From Jatrophihabitans sp. (GTDB taxonomy: Bacteria > Actinomycetota > Actinomycetes > Mycobacteriales > Jatrophihabitantaceae), in contig JAOPVG010000108.1 in the NCBI GenBank assembly GCA_025966255.1, positions 1-7,691 on the forward strand: a DNA stretch of 7,691 nucleotides, read 5' to 3'. Shown here one piece after another: positions 1 to 7,252 of the stretch. Within the stretch, counting starts at the first letter, position 1; each line of letters begins with the position of its first letter. A program made the translations under genes and the position numbers. Below the pieces are notes generated by a model that worked only from the letters and a program-made list of their open reading frames with translations, did not search any database and was not told the origin of the DNA.

Positions 1-372
1 GATTTCCCGCTTCGCCGCCTGCGCGTCACCGGCGATGGCGTACGCCCGGGCGATCGCCTCGTGAGCGAAGGCAAGATCCCAGTCCTTGATGTCGTTCTCG
101 GTGCACAGGTCGAGCATGCGTTGGGCATGGTGGAGGCAGGGTTCCGGACGGCGCAGTACGGCGTACACCCGCGAGCACTGCCACTCACCGCGCGCAACAT
201 TGGCGGCCGTGCCAACCGCGCCCCAGTGGTGCCGCGAGGCGTGGGCCATGTGCAGCATTCGGTCGTCATCGTCGCGGGTGCGGTCCGGCTGCTCGATGAG
301 TTCCCACACCTGATTGAAGAGCGTGGCGGCGAGGAGTCGGTCAGTCGAAGGTGGCGGTTCTTCCGTCGTCAC
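1..372 (-). CDS. Conserved actinobacterial hypothetical protein, helical-repeat-like (N-terminal part)
   Basis: The first 124 codons of a minus-strand gene are present; the rest lies beyond the left edge. The start is GTG (372-370), chosen because a strong Shine-Dalgarno sequence lies 5 nt upstream at 384-378. After a polar, proline-containing leader (residues 1-10) the protein looks wholly alpha-helical. It has a WELIEQPDRT segment (24-32), an HASRHHW segment (44-50), a GEWQCSRVYAVL segment (62-73) and an alanine-rich helix around DWDLAFAHEAIARAYA (97-112). That last part resembles one tetratricopeptide-type helical hairpin. I recognise this pattern from a widespread actinobacterial family of unknown function, by memory rather than search. 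There is no signal peptide or membrane segment. It is divergent from the plus-strand genes, so probably regulated separately. No function can be assigned; a scaffolding role is only a guess from the fold. Confidence 0.75.
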   Translation of the reverse strand, partial: MTTEEPPPSTDRLLAATLFNQVWELIEQPDRTRDDDDRMLHMAHASRHHWGAVGTAANVARGEWQCSRVYAVLRRPEPCLHHAQRMLDLCTENDIKDWDLAFAHEAIARAYAIAGDAQAAKREI

Positions 373-377
373 AGGTG

Positions 378-384
378 CTCCTTC
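378..384 (-). promoter_or_regulatory. Ribosome binding site of the minus-strand hypothetical gene
   Basis: Read on the minus strand the sequence is GAAGGAG, followed by a 5-nt spacer (CACCT) and then GTG. This near-consensus Shine-Dalgarno decides the GTG start at 372. Confidence 0.7.
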
Positions 385-400
385 GTCGGTGAGTCGGTGA
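385..400. repeat. Perfect tandem 8-bp direct repeat in the divergent intergenic region
   Basis: GTCGGTGA occurs twice back to back with no spacer. The pair sits between the proposed promoter and the ribosome binding site of the leftward gene, so it would lie in that gene's 5' leader. It could be a regulator site or simple slippage; two copies are too few to decide. Confidence 0.6.
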
Positions 401-415
401 GCGCAGGTGGATGTG

Positions 416-443
416 ACCGTACGACCATTCAGGGGAGGGGCAA
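416..443 (-). promoter_or_regulatory. Possible promoter for the minus-strand hypothetical gene
   Basis: On the minus strand a TTGCCC box (443-438, four of six matches to TTGACA) is followed after 16 nt by TACGGT (421-416), which fits the actinobacterial TAnnnT -10 pattern. Transcription would start near 409, giving a leader of about 37 nt before the GTG. The -10 overlaps a CGTACG palindrome (418-423). The match is only moderate and such matches occur by chance, so this is a suggestion. Confidence 0.25.
431..440 (+). promoter_or_regulatory. Purine-rich Shine-Dalgarno-like element before the VOC gene
   Basis: AGGGGAGGGG contains GGAGG (434-438). The spacer to the ATG at 454 is 15 nt, longer than usual, whereas an in-frame CTG at 448 would be 9 nt away. 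It is the only ribosome-binding-like element before this gene. Confidence 0.4.
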
Positions 444-453
444 GATACTGGGC

Positions 454-855
454 ATGGTCGATGTACGCGAACTGCGCCTGGTGCTCACGGTCGACGACTA
501 CGAGCAGGCGCTCGCCTTCTACCGGGACGTCCTGGGGTTACCTGAGCAGGCGGCGTACGCAGCGCCGAACGGCGGTCGGGTCACGCTGCTCAACGGCGGG
601 CGGGCCACCGTCGAACTGGCCGACGCTGCCCAGGCCGAGTACATCGACGACGTCGAGGTCGGTCGCCGGGTCGCCGGACAGATCCGGGTCGCGTTCGAAG
701 TGACCGACGCAGCCGGGGCGACACGCCGCCTGGCCGACGGCGGCGCAAAGGTGATTGCCGAACCCACCCGCACACCGTGGAACTCGCTGAACTCGAGGTT
801 GACCGCACCGGACGGGCTGCAGCTCACGCTGTTCGAAGAACTGGGCGATCACTGA
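454..855 (+). CDS. VOC-superfamily (glyoxalase/bleomycin-resistance-like) protein
   Basis: A 133-residue protein, the usual size for a single-module VOC protein with two beta-alpha-beta-beta-beta halves. The first half has a strand at residues 6-13, a helix with the diagnostic YEQALAFYRDVLGL pattern (16-29), and strands at 42-47 and 50-55. The second half has strand 76-84, helix 86-95 and the closing segment TPWNSLNSRLTAPDGLQLTLFE (107-128). The histidine metal ligand normally near the start of strand 1 (the DH of DHV/DHL) is absent: the segment reads RELRLVL. Glu54 and Glu128 could be ligands, but a canonical metal site looks incomplete. A binding or resistance-type role is as likely as catalysis; the substrate is unknown. 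ATG 454 begins right at the domain. A purine-rich AGGGGAGGGG lies at 431-440, rather far from this ATG. The gene ends 31 bp before adnA, same strand, so it may be cotranscribed with it. Confidence 0.85.
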   Translation: MVDVRELRLVLTVDDYEQALAFYRDVLGLPEQAAYAAPNGGRVTLLNGGRATVELADAAQAEYIDDVEVGRRVAGQIRVAFEVTDAAGATRRLADGGAKVIAEPTRTPWNSLNSRLTAPDGLQLTLFEELGDH

Positions 856-886
856 ACTGTCAGCCCGGCGTGCTGAGATTGCCCAC

Positions 887-3800
887 ATGACCGAGCCGAG
901 CTACCGACTGGTTCGCTCGACGCGCCCAACCGTCGAGCCACCAGTGCTCGACGACGCCCAGCGGGCCGTGGTCGAGCACCAGGCGGGTCCGCTCCTCGTC
1001 CTCGCCGGGCCGGGCACGGGCAAGACGACCACGCTGGTCGAGTCGGTGGTGGCCCGCGTCGGCGCCGGCGTGCCGGTGGGTCAGGTGCTCATGCTGACCT
1101 TCAGCCGCCGCGCCGCGGGCGAGATGCGCGATCGCGTCGCGGCCCGGCTGGGGCAGACCATGCGCGAGCCGATTGCGCGCACCCTCCACTCCTACGCCTT
1201 CGGCGTGCTGCGCATGGCCAATCTCGCCCGCGAGCTGCCCGCCCCGCGGCTGCTCGCCGCCGCCGAGCAGGACATCATCCTGCGCGAGCTGCTGCGCCAC
1301 GGCACCGACCGCTGGCCCGACGCCCTGCGTCCGGCCTTGGCCACGCAGGCCTTCGCCGGCGAGCTGCGCGACCTGCTGATGCGGGCGATCGAGCGCGGTC
1401 TCGACGGGCCCGCGCTCGCCGAGCTCGGCCGCCGCCGCAACCGCGCCGACTGGGTCGCGGCCGGCGGATTCCTGCAGGAATACCACGAGGTCACGGCGAT
1501 GCAGGATCCCGGCGGCTACGACCCGGCCGAGCTGATCCGCGGGGCCCTGGCCGCACTCGGGGACGATCCCGAGCTGTTGGCCCGCGAGCGCGCGCTGCGC
1601 CGTCGCATCTTCGTCGACGAGTACCAGGACACCGACCCGGCCCAGGCCGAGCTGTTGGCCCTGCTTTCCCGCGGCGCCGACGAACTGGTGCTGGTCGGCG
1701 ACCCCGATCAGTCGATCTACGCGTTCCGCGGCGCCGACGAATCGGCGATCCGCGATGCCGAGCAACGCTTCGGCGCGATGCCGACGATCGCGCTCACCAC
1801 GTGCCGCCGCTCCGGCGCGACGCTGCTCGCGGCCTCGCGCCGCGTCGCCGAGCGGCTGCCCGGGCCGGCGGCCCAGCGAGCGCTGATTCCGGTCGACGGG
1901 CACGAGCCGGGCCGCGTCGAAGTCGGCGTGTTCCGGTCGGCGAGTGAAGAGGCGGCGTTCGTGGCGGGCACGCTGCGTCGCGCCCACCTCGACGGGCTGC
2001 CGTGGTCGCGCATGGCGGTGCTCGTCCGCTCCACGACCATGGCGTTGCCGACCCTGCGTCGCGCGTTGATCACGGCCGGCGTGCCGGTGTCGGTGCGTGG
2101 TGACGACCTGCCGCTCGCCGGCCAGCCGGCTGTCGCCGCCCTGCTCGACGCCGTCGATGCGGTGCTGGCCTTCGTGCGGGAGGGCGAGACGGCGATCTCC
2201 GAGGACGATGCCGAGCGCCTGTTGCTCGGCCCGATCGGCGGCGGCGACGCCATCTATCTGCGCCGGCTGCGCCGGGCGTTGCGCCAGCTGACCGATGCCA
2301 CGAGCGACTCGCCGGTGCTCGCCGCCGCGCTGTTCGATGCGCCCGGCGCGGCCATCCTGCCCGAGCGGGTGCGCCGGCCGGTTCAGCGGCTTGCGTCCGT
2401 CCTCAACGCGGGCATCGAGGCGACCCGGGGCGGCGGTTCACCCGAGGACGTCCTGTGGGCCGTGTGGCAGGCCTCTGGTCTGACCCGGCGCTGGGAACAG
2501 GCCAGCCGGGCCGGTGGCACAGCCGGCGCCGCGGCCGACCGCGATCTCGACGCGGTCGTCGAGCTGTTCGACACGGCCGCGAAGTTCACCGACCGCCTGC
2601 CGCACTCCACGATCGAGGGGTTCGCTGCTCACCTCGCCGCCCAGCAGATCCCCGGCGACGCGACATCGGCCCGAGCCAAGGACCACGAGACCGTCGCCGT
2701 ACTCACCGCGCACGCGAGCAAGGGTCTGGAATGGGATCTCGTGTGCGTCGCCAACGTGCAAGAGGGCAGCTGGCCCGATCTGCGTCGCCGGGGTTCGCTG
2801 CTCGGCTCGGAAACCCTCGTCGACGTCCTCGCCGGCCGGGACGCAGCCGGCGTCTCGCTCGTGGCGCCGCAGCTCGCCGAGGAGCGTCGACTCTTCTACG
2901 TGGCGGTCACCCGGGCCCGGCACCGCGTCGTGGTGTCGGCGGTGTCCGGCGACGAGGACCAGCCGTCGCGCTTTCTCGACGAGATCGACCCGATCGACGG
3001 CGAACGCCCGTTGGTCGAGGTGCCGCGGGGCGTGCACCTCACCGGGCTGATCGCGGAGCTGCGGTGCGTGGCGTCCGACCCGGCCGCGAGCCGGGCCGAC
3101 CGCACGGCCGCCGCCGAGTCGCTCGCGCGGCTGGCCGAGGCCGACGTGCCCGGCGCCGATCCGGCGGCGTGGTGGGGGCTGGCGGAACTTTCCGACGACC
3201 GCGGCGTCGCCGCTCCGGAGCAGCCGGTGTCGGTCAGCCCGTCGCGCATCGACTCGTTCCTGCGCTGCGAACTGCGCGCCCTGCTCACCGACCTCGGCGC
3301 CAAGGACGGTGATCAGATCTCGGCCTCGCTCGGTGTGCTCGTGCACGCCGTGGCGGCCGAGGCACCCCCCGGCGCCGACCTCGACGAGTACCAACGCCGC
3401 CTCGACGAGCAGTGGGGCACGCTCGATTTCGGCGCGCACTGGTTCGCCGACAACGAGCGCCGCCGCGCCACCGCGATCCTCGCCCGGCTCGTCGCGTGGC
3501 TGACCGAGAGCCGGCGCGAGCTCACCCTCGTCGCGGTTGAGGAACCGTTCTGCGTCGACCTCGGCGACGCCCGGCTACGCGGCCGGGTCGATCGCCTCGA
3601 ACGCGACCGCGACGGCCGCCTCGTCGTGGTCGACTACAAGACCGGCAAGAGCAAGCCTCGCGCCGAAGATCTGCCCAAGCATCCGCAGCTCGCGGCCTAC
3701 CAGCTCGCGGTCGATCGCGGCGGCTTCACGGAAGTGGCCGCGGGCGAGGCAGCCTCCGGCGGTGCGATGCTCGTGCAGCTCGCCGCCGGCACGAAATACA

Positions 3801-3985
3801 TCGAGCAGGTGCAGGGCGCGCTCGGCGACTCCGACGACGCCGGGTGGATCGACGTCGCCGTGGCCGAGGTTGCCGAGCGACTCAGGGGCAGCGAGTTCAC
3901 CGCGCGGGTCGGCGGCGACTGCCGCATCTGCGATCTCAAGAAGTGCTGCCCGCTGCAGCCCGAAGGCCGGCAGGTCACCGCGTGA
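887..3985 (+). CDS. adnA: AdnA: helicase-nuclease subunit of the AdnAB double-strand-break resection complex, with Fe-S nuclease domain
   Basis: 1032 residues, close to the roughly 1050 of mycobacterial AdnA. The N-terminal part is a UvrD/Rep-like superfamily 1A helicase: Q-motif Gln25, Walker A GPGTGKTT (41-48), motif Ia LTFSRRAA (70-77), Walker B VDEYQDTD (243-250), motif III GDPDQSIYAFRGA (271-283), motif IV-like TTCRRS (304-309), motif V TAHASKGLEW (607-616) and motif VI EERRLFYVAVTRAR (665-678). The C-terminal part (about 780-1030) is a RecB-family PD-(D/E)XK nuclease with His820, Asp902 (GRVDRL), Asp916 and Lys918 (VDYKTG) and Gln934/Tyr938 (QLAAY). Cys794, Cys1012, Cys1015 and Cys1021 fit the AddB/AdnA 4Fe-4S staple (C...CX2CX5C). 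In mycobacteria AdnA pairs with AdnB to unwind and degrade broken DNA ends before RecA loading. ATG 887 lies 22 codons before the Q-motif region and no in-frame ATG, GTG or TTG lies between it and the upstream gene. No clear Shine-Dalgarno precedes it, so coupling or leaderless initiation is possible. Confidence 0.94.
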   Translation: MTEPSYRLVRSTRPTVEPPVLDDAQRAVVEHQAGPLLVLAGPGTGKTTTLVESVVARVGAGVPVGQVLMLTFSRRAAGEMRDRVAARLGQTMREPIARTLHSYAFGVLRMANLARELPAPRLLAAAEQDIILRELLRHGTDRWPDALRPALATQAFAGELRDLLMRAIERGLDGPALAELGRRRNRADWVAAGGFLQEYHEVTAMQDPGGYDPAELIRGALAALGDDPELLARERALRRRIFVDEYQDTDPAQAELLALLSRGADELVLVGDPDQSIYAFRGADESAIRDAEQRFGAMPTIALTTCRRSGATLLAASRRVAERLPGPAAQRALIPVDGHEPGRVEVGVFRSASEEAAFVAGTLRRAHLDGLPWSRMAVLVRSTTMALPTLRRALITAGVPVSVRGDDLPLAGQPAVAALLDAVDAVLAFVREGETAISEDDAERLLLGPIGGGDAIYLRRLRRALRQLTDATSDSPVLAAALFDAPGAAILPERVRRPVQRLASVLNAGIEATRGGGSPEDVLWAVWQASGLTRRWEQASRAGGTAGAAADRDLDAVVELFDTAAKFTDRLPHSTIEGFAAHLAAQQIPGDATSARAKDHETVAVLTAHASKGLEWDLVCVANVQEGSWPDLRRRGSLLGSETLVDVLAGRDAAGVSLVAPQLAEERRLFYVAVTRARHRVVVSAVSGDEDQPSRFLDEIDPIDGERPLVEVPRGVHLTGLIAELRCVASDPAASRADRTAAAESLARLAEADVPGADPAAWWGLAELSDDRGVAAPEQPVSVSPSRIDSFLRCELRALLTDLGAKDGDQISASLGVLVHAVAAEAPPGADLDEYQRRLDEQWGTLDFGAHWFADNERRRATAILARLVAWLTESRRELTLVAVEEPFCVDLGDARLRGRVDRLERDRDGRLVVVDYKTGKSKPRAEDLPKHPQLAAYQLAVDRGGFTEVAAGEAASGGAMLVQLAAGTKYIEQVQGALGDSDDAGWIDVAVAEVAERLRGSEFTARVGGDCRICDLKKCCPLQPEGRQVTA

Positions 3986-4003
3986 GCCCGCGTGCCGCGC
4001 GAT

Positions 4004-4026
4004 CTGGCGGCCTCGCGTCTCGCCAG
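4004..4026 (+). other. Weak inverted repeat in the adnA-adnB gap
   Basis: CTGGCG (4004-4009) and CGCCAG (4021-4026) can form a 6-bp stem with an 11-nt loop, between the adnA stop and the preferred adnB start. No T-tract follows, so it is not an intrinsic terminator. It might slow ribosomes or shape mRNA processing, or be chance in GC-rich DNA. Confidence 0.3.
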
Positions 4027-4034
4027 GCCCGATC

Positions 4035-4038
4035 GGAG
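4035..4038 (+). promoter_or_regulatory. Ribosome binding site that favours the ATG 4046 start of adnB
   Basis: GGAG is followed by a 7-nt spacer (TGAGGGC) and ATG at 4046. This spacing is standard. The alternative GTG at 3992 has no comparable element, being preceded only by the end of adnA, so this site decides the start. Confidence 0.65.
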
Positions 4039-4045
4039 TGAGGGC

Positions 4046-7000
4046 ATGAGCCGATCGATCGGCGCCGTCGAGCTGAGCGGGCTGCTGGGGCTGCCCAAGC
4101 CGACCGACGAGCAGGCCGCGGTGGTCGAGTCTGCGCTCGTCCCGTCCGTCGTCATCGCCGGCGCGGGGTCGGGCAAGACCGAGACGATGGCGGCCCGCGT
4201 CGTGTGGCTCGTGGCCAATCGCCAGGTCCCGCCCGACGCGATCCTGGGGTTGACGTTCACCCGCAAAGCCGCCGCCGAATTGGGCAAGCGGATCCGTCGC
4301 CGGCTGGCGCAGTGGCGTCTGGTCGTCGAACGCGACGCACCGGACGAGATCGAGCACATCGCACTATTGCGGGCGGCCGAGCCCACGGTCTCCACCTACG
4401 CCGCCTACGCCGGGCGGCTGGTGAGCGAACAAGCTCTGCGTCTCGGCGCTGAGCCCGACGCCCGGCTCATGTCGCAGGCGGTGTCCTGGCAGCTCGCCGA
4501 CCGCGTGATGCGAAACCACCGCGGTCAGCTGCCCGACGACATCGGAGCGCCGTCGTCACTGGTCAAGTACGTGCTGCAGATGGCCAACCAGTTCGCCGAC
4601 CACCTCGTCGCTGTCGACGAGGTCGACAGCTACTGCAACAACCTCGCCGGACGGGTGTCCGAACTGCCCGGCAAGCGCAACAAGACCGGCCCGGTCGCCG
4701 ACCTGACGAAATCGCTGGCTCACCGCTGCGCGCTGCTGCCCTTGGTGCGCGAGTTCGCGGCGACGAAGGCGGCGATGTCCGCGGTCGACTTCGGTGACCA
4801 GATGTCGCTCGCGGCCCGGCTCGCCGACTTGGACGAGGTGCGGGCCGTCGAGCGGGCGCGCTACGGAGCGGTGCTGCTCGACGAGTACCAGGACACCGGT
4901 CACGCGCAGATCGAGATGCTGCACGGCCTGTACGGCGGCGGGCATCCGGTCACCGCGGTCGGCGATCCACTGCAATCGATCTACGGCTGGCGTGGCGCGA
5001 GCGCCGGCAACATCACTGCGTTCGCCACCACGTTCCGCACCGCCGACGGCACACCGTCCGCGGTGCATCCGCTGGCGACGAGCTTCCGCAACGACCGCGT
5101 GGTGCTCTCCGTAGCGAACGCGGTGGCCGCTCCACTTAGGTCCGGCGTCGCGGTGGCCGAACTCCGTCCCGGCCCCTCGGCCGAAGCCGGCCGGCTGGAG
5201 GTCGCGTTCACTGAGACCCATCTCGACGAAGCCGCCTGGGTCGCTGATCGGATGCGCTGCGCGTGGGACGAGTTGCCGGTCATTGACCGCACGGCCGCGG
5301 TACTCGTGCGGCGCCGGGCGCAGATCCCGGCGCTCGCCGACGCGCTGCGCAATGCCGGCCTGCCGGTCGAGGTCGTGGGGCTGGGTGGCCTGCTCACCAC
5401 GCCCGAGGTCGCCGACGTCGTGGCGACCCTGCGGGTACTCGCGGGCTTCACCGCGGGGACGTCGCTGGCCCGCCTGCTCACCGGGGCCCGCTGGCGCATC
5501 GGCCCGTACGACCTCGCCGCGCTGCGCGACCAGGCGCGCTGGCTCGCGCGCGGCGACGGGCCACGCGTCGACGGCGAGCCCGCGCCCGCGGACGACGAGC
5601 CGGTCAGCATCATCGAGGCCCTCGACGACCTCGGCCCGCCGAACCGCTACTCGGACGAGGGCTACCGGCGGCTCTCCGCGCTGTCGTTCGAGCTGCGGCG
5701 CCTGCGCCGGCGTGTGTCCACATCGCTGCCGGAACTGATCGCTGAGGTGGAGCGGGTGTCCGGCGTCGACATCGAGGTGCTGGCCCGCCCCGATCGCGCG
5801 GTCGTCGGCCGGGTGCACCTCGACCGCTTCCTCGACGAAGCCGCCCAGTTCGTCAGCGAGGCCGGCGATGCGTCGAGCTCCACGCTCACCGCCTTCCTGG
5901 CCTTCCTCGACGCCGCCGAGGACGAGGAGAACGGCCTCGAGGCCGGCGAGGTCGAGGTGGCGACCGACCGCGTGCAGATCCTCACCGTGCACGGAGCCAA
6001 GGGCCTCGAGTGGCAGGTCGTCGCCATCCCGGGCCTCGACGACAAGATCTTCCCGGCTCCGGCCAAGAGCAACAACTGGACCCGCACCCGCCAGGCCCTG
6101 CCCGGCCCGCTGCGCGGCGATCGCGCCGAACTGCCCCCGTTCGACCTGACCGCGACCACCGACACCACCGATCTCAAGTGGTTGCTCGACACTTACGACG
6201 AAGCCGTCAAGAACCGGCACGCCGACGAGGAGCGCCGGCTGGCCTACGTCGCACTGACCCGGGCCAAGCACGTCCTGCTGGCGTCCGGCTACGTGTTCGA
6301 TGACGCCAAGACACCGCGGGAGCCATCGGAGTACCTGGTCTCGTTGCGCGGGTTTGCCGAGCCGGACGTGTGGTTCGAGCCGGCTGATGACGCCGTCAAT
6401 CCGGTCACCGCCGTCCTGCCCGTGGCGACCTGGCCGTTCGACCCGCTCGGTACCCCGGACGGCCGCGGCCCCAGCCGGCGCGCCGAGGTCGAGGCCGGTG
6501 CCGACCTCGTCCGGGCCGCCCTCGACGAGCCGGCAGCCGAGCAGCTCACCATCGGGCCGCCGATGACCCGCGCCGACCACTGGCGCCACGACGTCGAGGT
6601 GCTGCTCGCCGAGCGGGCGCAGCTCGCGAGCGCCGAATCGTTCCTCGTCGAATTGCCCCAGCAGCTGTCGGTGTCGCAGCTGGTCGAGCTGGAACGCGAT
6701 CCGGCTGCCTTTGCCCGCAGCCTGCGCCGTCCGTTGCCTCGCCAGCCAGCGCCCTGGGCCCGCCGCGGCACCGTGTTCCACACCTGTCTCGAGCAGCGCT
6801 GGCAAGCGCAGACGTTGCTCGACATCGACGAGCTGCCCGGCGCCGCCGACGAGGAGGCCGATGACGCCGACTTCGACGCGCTGCGCAAAGCATTCGAGAG
6901 CAGCGAGTGGGCCGCCCGCACGCCGGCCGAGGTCGAGGTGCCGTTCGAGATGACGGTGCACGGCCGCGTCGTGCGGGGGCGCATGGATGCAGTCTTTGGC

Positions 7001-7252
7001 AGCGAGCAGGAGGGCTGGCTGGTGATCGATTGGAAGACCGGCAGCAAGCCGAGCGGTGCTGCTGCGCGCGCCGCTGCGGTGCAGCTCGCGGCGTACCGGC
7101 TGGCCTGGGCGCGACTGGGTGGCATCGACGACGCCGATCTCGCCACCGTGCGCGCGGCGTTCCACTACGTCCGCACCGGCGAGACCGTCGAACCGACCCC
7201 CCTGCTCGACGCCGACGGGTTGCGTCGCCTGATCGCCGGACCGCCGGAGTGA
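4046..7252 (+). CDS. adnB: AdnB: helicase-nuclease subunit of the AdnAB complex
   Basis: 1068 residues from the preferred ATG (1086 if GTG 3992 is used); mycobacterial AdnB is about 1100. Superfamily 1A helicase motifs, numbered from ATG 4046: Q-motif Gln23 in PTDEQ, Walker A GAGSGKTET (39-47), Ia LTFTRKAAAEL (69-79), Walker B LLDEYQDT (277-284), III GDPLQSIYGWRGAS (306-319), IV TSFRND (345-350), V TVHGAKGLEW (647-656) and VI DEERRLAYVALTRAK (727-741). The stretch between V and VI with NNWTRTRQALPGPLRGD (676-692) is characteristic of AdnB as I remember it. The C-terminal RecB-family nuclease (about 870-1060) has His912 and Glu916, Asp981 (GRMD), Asp995 and Lys997 (IDWKTG), and Gln1013/Tyr1017 (QLAAY). 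It lacks the Fe-S cysteines, as expected for AdnB. In mycobacteria this subunit is reported as the dominant motor of the heterodimer. It lies 60 bp after adnA and its stop overlaps the next gene. Confidence 0.95.
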   Translation: MSRSIGAVELSGLLGLPKPTDEQAAVVESALVPSVVIAGAGSGKTETMAARVVWLVANRQVPPDAILGLTFTRKAAAELGKRIRRRLAQWRLVVERDAPDEIEHIALLRAAEPTVSTYAAYAGRLVSEQALRLGAEPDARLMSQAVSWQLADRVMRNHRGQLPDDIGAPSSLVKYVLQMANQFADHLVAVDEVDSYCNNLAGRVSELPGKRNKTGPVADLTKSLAHRCALLPLVREFAATKAAMSAVDFGDQMSLAARLADLDEVRAVERARYGAVLLDEYQDTGHAQIEMLHGLYGGGHPVTAVGDPLQSIYGWRGASAGNITAFATTFRTADGTPSAVHPLATSFRNDRVVLSVANAVAAPLRSGVAVAELRPGPSAEAGRLEVAFTETHLDEAAWVADRMRCAWDELPVIDRTAAVLVRRRAQIPALADALRNAGLPVEVVGLGGLLTTPEVADVVATLRVLAGFTAGTSLARLLTGARWRIGPYDLAALRDQARWLARGDGPRVDGEPAPADDEPVSIIEALDDLGPPNRYSDEGYRRLSALSFELRRLRRRVSTSLPELIAEVERVSGVDIEVLARPDRAVVGRVHLDRFLDEAAQFVSEAGDASSSTLTAFLAFLDAAEDEENGLEAGEVEVATDRVQILTVHGAKGLEWQVVAIPGLDDKIFPAPAKSNNWTRTRQALPGPLRGDRAELPPFDLTATTDTTDLKWLLDTYDEAVKNRHADEERRLAYVALTRAKHVLLASGYVFDDAKTPREPSEYLVSLRGFAEPDVWFEPADDAVNPVTAVLPVATWPFDPLGTPDGRGPSRRAEVEAGADLVRAALDEPAAEQLTIGPPMTRADHWRHDVEVLLAERAQLASAESFLVELPQQLSVSQLVELERDPAAFARSLRRPLPRQPAPWARRGTVFHTCLEQRWQAQTLLDIDELPGAADEEADDADFDALRKAFESSEWAARTPAEVEVPFEMTVHGRVVRGRMDAVFGSEQEGWLVIDWKTGSKPSGAAARAAAVQLAAYRLAWARLGGIDDADLATVRAAFHYVRTGETVEPTPLLDADGLRRLIAGPPE

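Noticed and set aside
61..453. N-terminal extension of the VOC protein, by reading the open frame from a GTG at 61
   Set aside because: This stretch covers the minus-strand hypothetical gene, whose reading frame makes a coherent protein with its own ribosome binding site. The VOC domain begins right after ATG 454.
860..876. TCAGC/GCTGA inverted repeat as a terminator after the first VOC gene
   Set aside because: The stem is only 5 bp with a 7-nt loop and no T-tract follows, so it is too weak for an intrinsic terminator.
860..1987. A 375-codon minus-strand open frame opposite the start of adnA
   Set aside because: Its composition is typical of a codon-bias shadow, it has no recognisable domain, and it lies opposite the Walker A and Walker B regions of adnA.
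2455..3312. A 285-codon alternative plus-strand frame inside adnA
   Set aside because: It is Arg/Gly/Pro-rich with no domain and overlaps helicase motifs V and VI of AdnA. It is an out-of-frame shadow.
4556..7165. An 869-codon open frame on the minus strand opposite adnB
   Set aside because: The plus strand carries unmistakable AdnB motifs throughout. The minus frame has low-complexity Arg/Gly/Ala-rich composition with no recognisable domain. Long antisense open frames arise readily from third-position GC bias.
887..7252. A UvrD-like helicase pair as a defence island (for example Gabija- or Zorya-like)
   Set aside because: The order, sizes, Fe-S cysteines and C-terminal RecB nucleases on both proteins fit the AdnA/AdnB housekeeping resection pair. 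No defence partner, integrase or transposase is present.
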